Below are positions 1-13,245 of a stretch of DNA of 64,000 nucleotides, piece after piece; within the stretch, counting starts at the first letter, position 1, and each line of letters starts with the position of its first letter. The stretch spans positions 9,486,001-9,550,000 of the forward strand of contig NC_046680.1 in NCBI RefSeq assembly GCF_009870125.1, given 5' to 3'. The DNA is from Drosophila pseudoobscura. Lineage: Eukaryota; Arthropoda; Insecta; Diptera; Drosophilidae. Below the pieces are notes generated by a model. That model was given only the letters and a program-made list of their open reading frames with translations, searched no databases and was not told the DNA's origin. The position numbers were made by a program, and so were the translations under genes.

Positions 1-1570
1 TGTGTCGGACGGGGCTTTTATCCAGCATTGGAAGAGGCAGCAGCCGGACAGGAGCACCCATCAACAGGCGGACTGGAGAGGTGGAATGGGTTGCAAGGGA
101 GCTGATTGGACAACAAATTTAGGAGTAATCTGCGAATTCGGTTAACCATCGATTGCTGCAGACATCAGCTAGGGAACACTGCACTTTTCATAGGCTAGGC
201 TTCCACACTTCCCCAGTTCCGCCTTCCCCCTCACCGCACTCCTCCACCGAAGTTCCATTTCCTGCAGGAAACTTGCTCGAAAATGCTCACGTATCCAGCA
301 CGTGACCAAAATGTTTGGCCGTAAACAAGGAAAATATGAAAATGAACAGACGAAGTCGGAAAACGAAGAGGAAGTTGGGAGTCCGTAATCGGGTTGATAT
401 ATTTATCCTCCTGAAACTTTGCACGCAGCGGAGTCCTCTTCAAAAATTCATCAAGGAGACGCGCAGCAGTTGGCTTCTCCTGACTTGAGTTGAGAGGCGT
501 GACCACGCCTTCCCTTGCCACTCGTACCGCTCCGACGGGTGTGGACATTAACCCCAATTGGCTAAATGGCTCATTAGGTCAGTGGGGAGTTCGCGATGCC
601 TTCAGTCCAACAGCCCAACAGCCCAACATTCAAAGTAAAGGAGTATGGAGGGAAAACAATCGCAACTGCGCTGCACTGCTGCGTGGTCAGTTATCATTAG
701 GGACCCTTTCGGGGCTTACGAGCGAGCGATTAAGCCAAAGGATACAATGGACACAATGGAGGAGCAAGGCCAAGGCGAAGGCGAGTCGTAAGCGCTTTGA
801 CGTTGACCTGGCCCACTGCGAGGATTAAAATCCTCCCTGCTATTCAATATTATTAATTGACAACATGGAAACATTCCGCCGAACCAAGCGTGCCTTAAAG
901 GACCCATAAACATATCGGTTACACTCGGGCTGTTGTCCAATTGGAAGTCATGTCCGGGATGTTTGTTAAGGGACATCGAAAGGTGCGGCGCGGCTCTGGA
1001 TCAGGATGAGCTTATGGCCAGTGGAAAGTGTCTCCTCCGCCGGAGCTCGAGAGTTGATTAATTGGCCATAAACCAAACGATTATCATTCCCACGCCGAAA
1101 GTGGGGGATACACAGGGTAGATCTCATCCCATCCCAGTCGGACAGGCCTCTTCCCTTTCGACGCTCGAGTACCAGACAACGCTCTGGATTAGACGACATG
1201 GGGCATGCTGTGGGGGTAAATGGCACTTGTCGCTGGCTGCTGCTCTCTGCACGGGGGAGCATTTCTGGTGCGAATTCCATTTCCATTCGCCTGGGCACCG
1301 TTTACCGTTATGATTGCAGAGGCAGACTTCCTTCGTTGCGCGCTCCGTTGGTCGGTCGCTCCGTCGCTGTCGCTCCTCCAGCTGGTGATTTCCCTTGAAG
1401 TTGCCCCATAATCAAGGGGATGTGTGCCGCCCGGTGAGGTGGTTGTGGTGTTGTGGGGTTGTGGCAGAGCGCCAGGCAGTAATTGCTTAATTTGATTACG
1501 TGCCGCCGTAAAAAGCAGAACAGGAAATTTGCACACACACAGAGAAGGTCCGTTCGGGGTAATGAAGTTT

Positions 1571-1612
1571 GGATGGATGGATGGATGGATGGATGGATGG
1601 ATGGATGGATGG
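1571..1612. repeat. (TGGA)n microsatellite, left arm
   Basis: About ten and a half units of GGAT/TGGA. The counterpart in the right arm (21045-21070) is 16 bases, or four units, shorter, so the two arms have drifted at this site since they were last identical. Confidence 0.95.
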
Positions 1613-1848
1613 TGAAGGTGGAAGGGTGGGTGGGTGTTAGGGTGGTTGGAGGGTGACTCCCCCAATCCCCAACCGCAGTCTGGCAAGCCCCCTGCAGGAT
1701 GCGAGCGACTTTAAACTTTATCGCAGATGGCGAACAACTCAATTCATGTTTCGGCTGAGCCTTTCGCCGCCTCCACCCGAATGTCGCAGGCAATTTGCAA
1801 CAAACAACAAACAAGTCGGTGAGCGGGAAGAGGGCGGAAGGGCAGAGA

Positions 1849-1862
1849 GGGGGGGGGGGGGG
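1849..1862. repeat. Poly-G run in left arm
   Basis: Fourteen consecutive G. The matching run in the right arm is sixteen C at 20794-20809. This is a length difference between arms at a homopolymer, either real slippage or a sequencing effect. Confidence 0.9.
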
Positions 1863-4507
1863 AGACGCAGGAGGAACAATGGCGTCAAAGGATCGAAATG
1901 GGAAATGGGATACTGTTCGCTTCGTGCGATAATTAGAAGCGCCCCCGTGCACGCTCAATTAGAAGCTTGTAAGCTCCAACCTGGAAGGGGGAATGGGGTG
2001 TGGAGGAATGGGACGGGTATTACACGAACATGGAAACACTCTCTTCCACCGTCAGCCTCCACCACTCCCACTCCACGACCCGTGGCTGCAGCCTCGATGC
2101 AGACACGCGATGATCCGAAGCAGAGCTCTGCAGGCAGTCGGGGTCGGAGAGGCTTGAATGTCTTAATTAACTGTTGGCTGCACTCTGCAAATTCAACAGG
2201 CCAACGGGGACTGGTGGAGGGAGAAGAGCTACTGTTTGCCTCTAAATAATGTCGGGGACGTCGTGCCTCATGTTTATGATTTGCAATTATTCCACAGGAT
2301 TCAGGGTTCACGATGGAGAGGTGGAGTCGGAGACGGAGCCAGAGTGGGTTGGCTTTGCCTGTGTTTAGGTGCCGCTTATCTGATCCGCGATACACGAAGA
2401 CTTCACGGACGTGCACACGTCGCCATTATTCACACACACACACACATAAAATCTGCACACACAAAGGGTGAAAAAGCAAGCGTGTGATGGAAGGAGGCAA
2501 ATGAATTTGAGTTGTTGTTTTTGGTGTTTTCTTGTATATTTTTTTTGGGTGGCAGCGACGCCAGACGCAGTCGAAAGTGTTTGCCAGACAAATGAAGATG
2601 GGGTGGGGGTTCGAGAAGAAGGGGGTGGGGTTTGCATTACATGTCACTTGGCCATAAAAAACTTTATGTCTGACATGAGCCCAAAAAACAATTTGCATAT
2701 TTCTGCAGTGGATAACAACTTAATTTGGGATACCCACAGACACAGACACAGGCAGGGGGTGTAGGGGGCAGTGGGCAGGGGGTGCAGGGGTGCCAGACTG
2801 CGTACTCGACTGGAACAGTGGCCTCCGCCGGCGTCGACGGAGGAGTAATTAAGGCTGACTGGAATGTACGTATCCCTAAACGATAGCGGATACGGCGGGG
2901 AGTCTTACGGATGAATTGCTTTACACCGCGGCGGTGGGAGGCGGGAGGCGTCGGGAGGCTGGGCACCTCTTTTTTCGGCGGAATTCACACCTTTTCACCG
3001 ATCTCGGCGGGTGGCAGAGAATGGATTGAAATTGCTTTTCGCTTTTGCCATTTACTTCACTATGAATTTCGTTAGCTTTCTTTCATTTGCTCCTTTGCTC
3101 GCTCGACGCCCCTTCTTTTTTGTTTGAGTTTTATTCTCCGCAGGATTCCTGCTGGCATCCTGGAGCTCTGGCTCCCGCTGCTCCACTGCTGCTCCACTGC
3201 TGCTCCACTGCTTCTGCTGCTGCTGCTCCTGCAGTGGAAATGCAATTTATTTGCTGTCGCGGGCATTAAGCGCGCTGCGCTGACTTTTGACTGACGCCAT
3301 ATTTTCCGCCACATTTGCAATATTCGCACGAGCCGAATGCTTCCGCAGCTGCTTTATGGCTGGTGGCACTGCCACGCCCATCCCACACAGCCACACTGCC
3401 ACATGCCGGAGCCATGGCCTGGCAAGCTTTCATTTTTCAAAACTGTCAGCTGCGCATATTTCACAGTCGCCTTTTGGCGGAGCACTCACCTAACCGTCGC
3501 ACTGCTGCTCCACCTCCTCCTCCTCCTTATCCTCCTCGACCCCCGCCGCAGCTCCCTTTGTCCCTGGCCATCGAAGTGTGGAGCTAATGGCCAGAGCTGT
3601 GAAGTGCTGCTTGCAGTACGAGTATATGCTCGTAGGGTAGTAACGCAACCCTAGCCCGAGTCCGAGAAATCCATTTGCCTTCTCTCACTCCTCGGCGCTT
3701 TAATTACGCAACGGCAACAAGAACAACACGTGACCGGTGGGCGGGGTGCAGGGCAGACCAAGATTATGCAGCAGGATTTTTTCATTAGGGATGTCAGACG
3801 AAGCGATTCTTCTTCAGCTGCTCCTTGAGCCCTGCGGCAGGCAGTGCGACGGAAGTGGATCGACAAGGAAGGCGAGCGGGCAGACCTTTGTGTCGCAGCT
3901 CCAGATGGAGCAGGACCTGAATCCAGATGGAGGTGGGTGGGTGGTGGTTCGGTTCGGCTCTCGTGTTCAGCTTCGACTTGGAATTAGCATAATCAACATG
4001 AAAAGGCAGAACAGCAACTCACTCAAGGCCCTCCCCAGCTCCTGCTCCCGCTCCAACGCCTTTCCCCTTTCCCCTGTGAGTGTGGTCGAGTTCCTGGAGC
4101 TGTAGCTGGAGCTCCTTTAATTACACAGCACTGCACAAATGATGAGCTGGCAAATTTCCACAGATTCGGTGGACGTGTGGGCGCCTGTCTAGGTGGGCGT
4201 GTCAGCGAGAGGGATGGGGAGGGGAGGGTGACTAAGAGTTCTCCGAAAATAGCCCGCAGCCATGGGAACAAGTCAAAGGAAGAACAGAGCAGACCCAAAC
4301 GAGTCCAGACAAAGCGATTAGTGTGTCCATGGAGTGCTGGCCAAATGCTCCGAGGGCTACGAGGACCAAGCGACCGCCTTCAAATTGAGATGGACTTGAG
4401 ATAAAGTGGGACAAAGGCAGGGCATTCTCTGCCAAAGCAGAATGAATCACACGATAAAGAGATGTCAGCAATGAAACGAATTAGGATAATATGTTAAGTG
4501 CCAAAGT

Positions 4508-4541
4508 GATGGGGATGGTGATGGGGATGGGGATGGGGATC
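4508..4541. repeat. GGGGAT/GGTGAT short tandem repeat
   Basis: Five to six imperfect copies of a six-base GATGGG-type unit. It is G-rich on the plus strand. Confidence 0.85.
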
Positions 4542-5592
4542 CATCAAGCCCGAAACAAAGGACGAAACTAATAAAAAGTAATTGCAAAGAAGTTGCCGTA
4601 AATCTCAATTTCTGGTCCAGTGCCAGCCCTGGACTGACTATTAAAAATTCCCAGCTGCGATTGATGGAAGCCCAAAGAGGAAAACCATGTCCGGATTAAA
4701 TCCGTTCCGTGGCAGCTCTGCAAAAGCCGCACTGACAGGTCAAAGTCAAGGCAAAACCGCGCAATGGTACGGCTGACTTCCTGCAGATTAAACTGTCATC
4801 TCTCGTGGCTTAAGCCCAGCTCCGGACCAGCTCTAACCAGCTGACAAACTGACAAAGTTTGCCAAATTGCTTGAATGGCCGATTGCCCACACTTGGAGAC
4901 GGACACGACATGCAATTAAAGTTTGCGGTCCTCGGACACTCGAGAGACACCCATGCGGGCCGGACAATCCCTGCAGCAATTGTACGGCACTTGAGAAGTT
5001 CTCCGAGCTGCAGCAAGAACACTTTTAATTGTTGAACAACTTTCAAGTCGTTGTCCTATTCCCCCTTTTCCTAGTCCCAGACCCACTGCCTGCCCCTTCA
5101 TCAAAGATGCAAGTAATGTTTGTCCATGAACATGAAACATGAGGCATGGACGTCGCTGCACGATGGCAGAGGCAGAGGCAGAGTCCAAGGCGAAGTCATG
5201 ACAAAGTGAAATGTCTGCAAGTCGAAGAGGTAAAAGGAGTGTCAGAGAAATGTTAGGGGGTTCCTAGTCTGAGGCTGCACTGAGAGAAAAACAGCTCTCT
5301 GAAGTATCGCAAGAATCTTGAACTTATTCCGAAAACTGATTCAAGGTGCCCTCTTTTTCGCTCTGTGTGGAGTGAAATGCCACCAAACCCGATGCGGCAA
5401 GTCCCTTCCTGCATTGTGAATGTAAATACATGTGCGAAAGCGACCACCTGAGAAATCAGCACGCCAAGAAGGAAACAGACTGGAGCAGAACAACTCCGCC
5501 GATACCAAATCGCTTTAGCTCCGCCACAAGAAGCAATAAAAATGATACTGAAAGGCCGCCCACTCATTGCGGCTGGCGCGAATCCTCTGGGA

Positions 5593-5607
5593 GGGGGGGG
5601 GGGGGGG
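5593..5607. repeat. Poly-G run (15)
   Basis: Fifteen consecutive G within otherwise mixed sequence. It is one of five homopolymeric G/C runs of 14 or more bases in the window. Confidence 0.9.
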
Positions 5608-7118
5608 CAGGGGTTGGTGGCAGGGCCATTATGCTTGTGTATTGATCTAAAATTGAATGTAAATTGCGGCAACTCGAATGATGCACGTGGGAAAGGAGCA
5701 GCTGCCGCTGCCTGCTCCCGGGACAGACCCGAGGACTTGGCAACGTTGCCAATGTTTGGGCAACAGCAGGAAGCGGTCTGGACGCTGTCTGGGACACGAC
5801 AGGGTGTCGGTGTCGGTGTCCCGTTCTGCCAAGTCATTCGGCGGCCATTAAAGCAACGGCCGCTGCACGTAACGTGACCTCTCATGCCACACTGGGCGAA
5901 GCCGTGTTGCTATTGCAGCACCCGGTGCATCGCAGCAAGTGTCGTTGACTCGCCGCTGGACAATGTTGCACCCTGGCCAGTCCGGGGTCCAGTGACTCGT
6001 AACTCTTCCAGATAAATATGGAGGGACATTCCGGGCTCCTGATACCGGGCGTCGGGCGTCGAGCGTCTGGTGCCGTGTGTCGGCTGGCCAAAGCCCGGTC
6101 CTGCACCGAACTGGGCCATAAAAGGCCATTACATCTTATCTTGGCCAATTGGCTTTTGGTTAAATTGTTCGCCTCTGGTGGGAATTTATGCTGGGGGGTC
6201 CCCTGACCCCCGGGGCAGACATGCGGATAATTTAAATCAGCTGCTGGCCGAAACCAAAGAAAAACACCTGTGAAAATTCCAGACTTTCGGCACCTGCTTT
6301 GTGTAGGGGCAGCAGAGGCAGAGGCAGGGACAGAGAACGGCTAAGGAAGAGGAAACGGAAGCGTATGCCAATGGAATTTGAAATATTCCAGGAGGAGCAG
6401 ACAGCACAGCCCCCCACCTCGGCCCGTCGCCAGTCGTACGTCATGCATATTCCACTTGTTTATGCTATTTTCCTTTCCCCCTGCCCCTGCCCCTGCCCCA
6501 GGTCCTTGTATTTCATTCGTTTGGTTTCCTTCCGTTTTATGACTCCATTTTGTATGTGGCATCTCCATTGAGCTGTTAGCTCCCCCTCCCCCTCCCCCAC
6601 CACCAGGTCTCTGCTACAGATTTTACGACCCTGATGGCGCATTAAATTTTATAACTTATCAAAGAGCCGAAGCCACCCCCACTCCCCCTCCCCCTCCCCC
6701 ATTCAGCGCCCGTCAAAATGTGTCATGTCGGAGTGGGGACGGGGAGGGGGCTAGTGGGTGAGAATCCCTCGAAAGTCATTTAAATTTTGGTTAACTGTAA
6801 ATTGGCTCGCTCTCTGTGCGCTCTTTCCACTCCCCTTTTCCCATCCATTTCCCCCGCCTTTGCGTGCGTTAATTGAATTTTCCGTCAAACAAAAGACTCT
6901 GCGGCTGAAATGTGGCTTGTCACACCAAAAACCGGTGCTCCGGATGCGGAGGCGGACGCGGATGTGGATACGGATGGGTGTGGAATTGGTGACGCGGGAC
7001 CTGGTGGTGTATGTGGCAGTGCCTGTGACTTGATTACGACACGCGCTGGAACAGGGGTGCGGGGGAGCCTCGCTTCCTCGTGTAGCCCACATGTCAGACA
7101 AAAGTGACATAAAGGGGC

Positions 7119-7138
7119 AGAGAGAGAGAGAGAGAGAG
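7119..7138. repeat. (GA)n dinucleotide repeat
   Basis: Uninterrupted AG/GA run of about twenty bases, of the kind bound by GAGA factor in flies. No nearby gene start is visible, so regulatory meaning is unknown. Confidence 0.85.
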
Positions 7139-7822
7139 CGGGAGAGGTGGAAAAGTTACCAAACGAAGTTTTGGACACAACTGTACTGATTGAGCGACTG
7201 AGCTTCCTGCGTGCCATTTCCAATGCAAAACAAGCAGGTCCCTGAGAAAGTTTAGAGATGGTTCTACCAGAACCATCTCACTGCCAGTGCTTGCTTTCAC
7301 AGCAAATCGAAAGATTATTCTACACTTTCATTGTCTGTCGGGTTGCCCCTTAGTTAATTGAGTTTCATTTGGTTAAATCAGCAATATTACATTCCGTTAC
7401 AATATTATCCCCGCTCCTTGTGTCTCCCTGTGTTGCCGGCACCCAGCCGAAAGTGCAGTTGTTATTTAGCAATCAAAGCCAATTAATGTAGCCAGAATAT
7501 GTGTTGTGGCAAGTGGATTTTGTGTCTGACATTGATCTCTGCAGACCCCCTCCCTTCCAGCCACTTGGCCACAAGTCAAACATATGCACGAAATGCATAC
7601 GCATTCGCATTCGAATTCGCATTAACAACCCACCAACAACCGGCTATAAATGTGCCCCGTTCGAGTGGTCTGAACACGGGGCAATTGATTTAAATGAAAA
7701 TTTAAATGGAAATCAATTAATTGAGATTGCCAGTGATTTTAATTGAATATCGCTTTGTGCCCAAAAAAACTAAAGCCAAAACCCACAACGAACTGGAGCT
7801 GAAAATGAATTAAGGCCAAGGT

Positions 7823-7848
7823 GGGGGGGGGGGGGGGGGGGGGGGGGG
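7823..7848. repeat. Poly-G run (26)
   Basis: Twenty-six consecutive G, the longest homopolymer in the window. In an assembled genome the exact length is unreliable. Confidence 0.9.
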
Positions 7849-10004
7849 TCCTGCATATCCAAATTGGAAAATATCAATGGAAAATGCAAAAAGTTGGGAG
7901 CCCACCAGGAGACACGTATAAAGAGAAATTGAAATTGAAACCGAATTAACAGCGGCTACAAAAGGCAATTTCGAATAAAGAGTCAATTACGAGTCGTATT
8001 TTCAATGGCTTTCCTTCTGCCTCGATGGACTCCATCCAGGTTCCTGGTTCCTGGTTCCAGCCTCCAGGCTCCCGCTCCATTTGCAACTACAGACAGACCC
8101 CTCATAAATTGGCTTTGGTTGCAAAATTAACAATTTCATTTGATAAATCAAAGGTTCCCCCATCAGAGAGTCAGTGAGAGCGAGAGTGAGAAACATGTTG
8201 TATGTCTATGCACACACCCAGTCACCCAGGCACCCAGGCAGACAGACAGAGACAGAGACAGAGATGGAATTGCTCACTCAATCACATGTACAGATGCAGT
8301 TGCCGTTGCACGCATCACTAGGCAGTGGCAACCTTTTGTGTGTCCATATTCAACATGACACGAACACCCACGCATCGGGGAGCATTCATTATGCATTGTT
8401 GCTTTACCCACAAACCCCACACACACATACACACATACACCCATGCAGACGCACACAGATACAGCATTTGCATAATTGCATCTGTCAATGGCATTGGTTT
8501 GCCGCCCCCCTCTCTCTCTCTCTGCCTTTTTGGGTGTGCAACAATTGCATTGCAATCGTTGTGCCACCCCCGCACCACATGCAACTCTAGCTCTCTGAAT
8601 TTGTGTTGCACATTTGAACCATTTTACTTTGTGTTCAATATGCTGAACATGCAACTTTTGTTTGTTTTGGCATGCCAAATGCTGCACGAGTGTTCTCAAT
8701 TGCGAATTCGCTGGGGAATCCCATGGGCTCCGGCAGGAGAGGAAAGGCCTTCATCTACCGAGTCTGACGTTTACTTTAATGGTTACTTTTCCCCATTGCT
8801 TGCACTCGTATCAAACTAAGAGTTATGTTATGTAGTCAGATGTGTGTTGTTAACCATCTCTGGGATGCATTAAAGCTAAACATGAAAACATTTTGTCAGC
8901 TGAGAACATTGTTGATTCTGTTATAAGTGCATTTTGGGGTCGGCCCCTGTCCAAGGACTCTTCTATTTGTTTTTACACTCTCGACGAAGGCAAACACAAT
9001 TTGGCACAGACCTCGAGAGTGTCCACAGGAACAGCAGTCTGGCACTCGACTGAAATATACGAGCCAATGACTAAAACATTTTAAAATCATAGCAGGTAAA
9101 TATTGACTGGATTGGCCCCCTTTACACGCACACACACACAGACCACCTGCCCGATGGACAGAGAGATATGCATAGAGAGGCGGTACCTTGGGGGTCTTCA
9201 GGTTTGTCAGGCTTTTAATTGAAAGGCCCAAAGAGGGTGGCCAGGACTGTTGGCAAATATTAAAATAAGCAGATCCTGTATAAGGATTCTGGTGCGGTGC
9301 TGCAGCTTCCATTGAATTCGATTAAGTTTGTCTGATTTCGTGCTTTTTGTGCAATCGATAATCGTTTATCGAACTGAATGACTCCACTCTAACGGACTGC
9401 ATTTTCCGCTGAATCATGGATTCTGTGAGTACTTTTATGGCATTTACTTTATTCCCAGTGTGGGTGTGTGTGTGTGTCCATGCATCACTGTTGCCATGTG
9501 TGTGTGTGTGGGTTATTGCATGCACTTCATTTATTTTATGCGTTCGCTGTATCCTTAAATGTTCATGCATTTTGTTAGTCACTCGTCCCTCCCTCCGCTC
9601 CACTTCTCTTCGTTCCGCTGCATAAAATTTATTTCGTTTTTATTATCATTTCGTGCACTGAGAGTGCCATTCCCCGTGCCCTGCGCCCTGTGCCCCACAC
9701 CCACACACCCATCCGGAAGGAACGGAACGGAACAAATTCAAAGAATCGCCTGCAATTGACCTGCACCCTGCACCCTCCACCCTGCCACCCTTACCCACAT
9801 GAAATGCTTTTCCCGGAGTACAAAAAAAATGTAACGAAAATAGTTTTCGCCCCCTTGTAAAAATATGTAAAGTTGCAACACGTTCGTTCTGGCTTTCCTT
9901 CCTTGGTTTTGTTGTCCCTCAACAAAAAAAAAAAAATGGGGAGCCGCAAGAGGTGGGGGAAACAGTGACAGACAGGGGGAGACTGAACAAAAGGAGAGAC
10001 CTCA

Positions 10005-10022
10005 AGAGAGAGAGAGAGAGAG
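10005..10022. repeat. (GA)n dinucleotide repeat
   Basis: Short uninterrupted GA run, similar to the one at 7.1 kb. No gene start is seen beside it. Confidence 0.8.
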
Positions 10023-10983
10023 AAGTGCAGAAGAAGGAGACAATAACAACAAGGACACCGCTTCATGGCCCGATGATGGGAGGACTGGGGACAGATGGAG
10101 CTTGTTCTGGACTGGGTGGTGGATGGTGGGGGGGGAGAGTTGGTCTATATGGTATCCCCTGTCTATTTTAGTTGTTGGGGTAATTTTTTCTGTTGTCGCA
10201 GTCGTAGGTTTCTTTATGTTTTGCGTTCAAATAATGCCATTTCGTAAATTGCTTCAATTCATCCACCACCCCGCAGCACACCACACACCACCCAGGCCCA
10301 CCCACAACCCACCATTCCCCTTCGGCGATTCCTGGCAACCGCACACCCTTGCTGGCATATTTTTTTAGGGCTTCCTACAGAAAAAACACACAGACACCGA
10401 TATGTATCATATATATAGAGATATATGTATATCGGTTGTACAGTTCTGTTTTGGTCCTTTTCCATTTATTTTTTGTTGTTTGCTTTCCTTTTGTTGTGCC
10501 GCCAACAATTGGCCTTTTAGCTCCGGCCCTGGATCCTGGATCCTGCAGCCTGGAGCCTGCTTCCTGCCTTCTGGGCTCTGGCCTCCGTTTCTGCTCCTGC
10601 GGCTCCATAGTCCTTAACTGGCTTTTGTTTCATTTATCCAACCCAGACCCTGCCCCAGACCTTGCACTCCGGCACCCCGACCCCAACACCTATCCCGCTA
10701 CTATTCACACCCGACGTGTGTCCATGTCCTTTTGAAACTTTGCCTTTTGTTCGCCGCGAAAATCAATTAACGCGCTCAATGAGCTTCTGGAAACTTTTGC
10801 CCCCACCCACGGGGCACGGGACCCACAACAAAGCCAATTTACAGTTAACCAAAATGTAAATGTCCCCGCCGGGGCAGAGGCAGGGGCAGGCAGCTGGGGG
10901 CAGGGTCTCGGGCAAGTGTCAACTGCTTTGATAAGCTGTTAAATTTAATGTGGTTCACTGTCATAAAAGTCTGTGGCAGGGAC

Positions 10984-11001
10984 AGCAGCAGCAGCAGCAG
11001 C
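10984..11001. repeat. (CAG)6 repeat
   Basis: Six CAG units outside any frame that I can support as coding. Confidence 0.85.
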
Positions 11002-11680
11002 ACGAAAACAGAGATCTGAAGGCATATGAAGCCATCAATGGGAGAGGAAAGCCAACACCCAGGGGGGTACTCAGGGGAAAGCTGGAAAAAGCCTCTAGAA
11101 TCAGATGTTTTGAGAACTGTGAGACATTGCAACGAGAAATTTAAATGAAATCCGAATAATCAACAGCTATAATGCATTATTAAATAGTTTTCATACGCAA
11201 AGAAACCTCTTGAAATATTGTATTTTAAGTGGATTTTTAAATTCCACTCTTCCAGTACTTGAGGAACATCATTTTCTCCCTGTGTGGAGAATGCGCTGGC
11301 CAGGCAATAAGCCAAAAAGTGCATCCGAGCCGAGTCGAGTCGATGATAGCAGCTGGCCAAAGTTGCGGTAGAACAAAGAACCATCCATCACCTGCTCGAT
11401 TCCCACGTGCATCAGCATCATCAGCGACTGAATCAGAAACAGACACAGAATCGGAATCAGAATGAACTTCAGCTGCCGCATTTACATTCAATTTGAGATC
11501 AATACGCGAACATAATGCCAGGAATCAGCCGGCGCAACGGCCTGAATCCATGGAGTGGCATCAATTTGTATTCTTTTATGGCTTATGGTAGCGGCGCCAA
11601 TGCGATTTGAGGCCACCCCCGCCATCGCCTGGGGCTCAGGTGGTTGCATTCACACATGTATTTACATTGCCGATAAGTGC

Positions 11681-11707
11681 GGATGGGATGGGATGGGATG
11701 GGATGGG
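11681..11707. repeat. (GGGAT)n repeat
   Basis: About five tandem copies of GGATG/GGGAT. Confidence 0.85.
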
Positions 11708-13215
11708 CTTGCGGCGTTACACTCTGGATTGATGCCGGAAAACTTTTTCGCCGATTTAACCAGGTTTTAGCTCAGTTCAGATCTGTTTTTGAAGCACGGA
11801 ACGATGGCCAAGTGCGTCTCGGAAGTGGCCGAAGGACCGCAAACTTTAATTGCATGTCTGGCTCAAAGCAAAGGACAATTGACCAGTGAACCAAGTTGCA
11901 GGACTCCGGCAATTGTGTTTGATTTGATAGGCGGCTTGTGGTGTGTGCCCCGAGTTGCGTGTTTGCACAAATTGCGGTTTGTGGATAGCTCCTGCCACTA
12001 CTTTCTCTGTGTCCTCTGTCCTCTGTCTCTCCTCTCGCTCCCTGGACGGCGTGTCCGTGCCTCTTGTATTGGCTTTGAGTTTGAGTTTCAGTTCGGAATG
12101 CCATTTATTGGCCTGGCTCTGATATCCAAGGATTTATCTGGGCCTCTCGAATTGTCATTGACTTTCCCCTGTTCTTCACACTCCAAACTGTCACACTCTC
12201 TCTCTCCTTTCTTTCTCTTTCTCTGTCCCTCACTCTTAATCTTTTCTGCAGCAATTTTCACTTGGTTTGTTGCCAAATATCTTCTGCTTTCTGTGGCGTC
12301 TTAAAAATGTGGCTTTTTGTCGTCGTGTTCGGTTTTGCTGTATTTTTGTTGAGATTCTTCGAACAACAATTATTTTCCATTTGTGTTTTTTGAGCCATGA
12401 AATTAATTTCGACTCTTTGTGGTCCCCCTCCTATATTGTGTCCTTTTCTGTCGTGAAAACTTTCATTAACTGCCTTTGACCTAAATCATGTGTTGAGAGG
12501 AGTCCGGCTTCCTTTAGTCCGTAGAGACCATTAAACTGGCCAGAACTGGGCTTAACTACGATTCTTGTGTCCAAGAAAGCCCAAATAATAGACTGCCAGC
12601 AATTTGGCCAGAAATTTTGAATTTCAGTCAGCCGGAATGAGCATTGAGCTCCGGTACGGGGGCCATTGATACTGCGAGTACGTCGTAGACTCGAGTTTTG
12701 AGTGTTCTTCCATAATTTCTCGTTTGCCGTTGCTATGCTGCATGCCACCAGTATAGGGTGGGGATAGGCGGTGCGCTCAGCCGTGCCAGTTCCGTTCCAC
12801 ATGCATGAGTGAGCCTTGACTCTCGATATGCCAGTTACAAAATTGTTTTTCGTGCACCAGCCCCCACTCCGTCCGTCTGCACCAACGGGTGTCGTGGCAA
12901 CCGCCAGGAGGAGGACAGGTGGAGCAGGAGCTGGGCGCAAAACGAAGAAACAATACAATCAGCCCGACTCTTCAGTGGAGTGGGCGAATGGGCAAGGTGT
13001 TCCCGACAGCAGGCGGCTCCTGTATCGTTGCATCTATCTCTAGCACTGCCTCTCCTTCCCCAGCACTCAGCGAATCTCTTTCAGCAGCCCTGGGCAGTAC
13101 TCCTAGGAAGCTTTTGAGTGGCTCATCATTCGCCATTATACGGATGCAGTGCCCCCTCATGTGTCCGCACCGACCTCCGATCTGTTTGCTTCCAAAATGG
13201 ATTTAACATGCCCTC

Positions 13216-13245
13216 TGTGTGTGTTTGTGTGTGTGTGTGTGTGTG
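13216..13245. repeat. (GT)n repeat
   Basis: Thirty bases of GT interrupted by one TTT. Similar GT/CA runs occur near 2.4, 8.4, 9.1, 9.5, 14.5, 25.8 and 31.1 kb. Confidence 0.85.

Larger units (their letters stand above)
1..2745 (-). repeat. Left arm of large inverted repeat (copy L)
   Basis: Read as reverse complement, positions 1 to about 2210 match 20465-22642 with only a few mismatches per hundred bases. Positions 1905-2745 also match 14215-15012, less well. At the left edge the first 20 bases still match the right arm, so the repeat probably continues outside the window. Shared landmarks are a TGGA/TCCA microsatellite, a G/C homopolymer, and open frames preserved in both arms only because the DNA is the same. 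No transposase, reverse transcriptase or terminal repeat is visible, so a segmental duplication is likelier than a known transposon. I see no gene in it. Confidence 0.9.

Noticed and set aside
231..557. Minus-strand 108-codon frame also found at 22085-22411 on the plus strand
   Set aside because: It is kept only because the two arms are near-identical DNA. No protein-like composition, and differences between copies change residues as freely as silent sites.
1189..1958. Long minus-strand frames of 165 and 216 codons (and right-arm twins at 20985-21452)
   Set aside because: They run through a TGGA microsatellite and Pro/Ser/His-rich noise, overlap each other in different frames, and lack any domain.
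11789..12304. Plus-strand 171-codon frame with hydrophobic stretches
   Set aside because: Its hydrophobic part comes from CT-rich low-complexity DNA; no start context, no family similarity, isolated.
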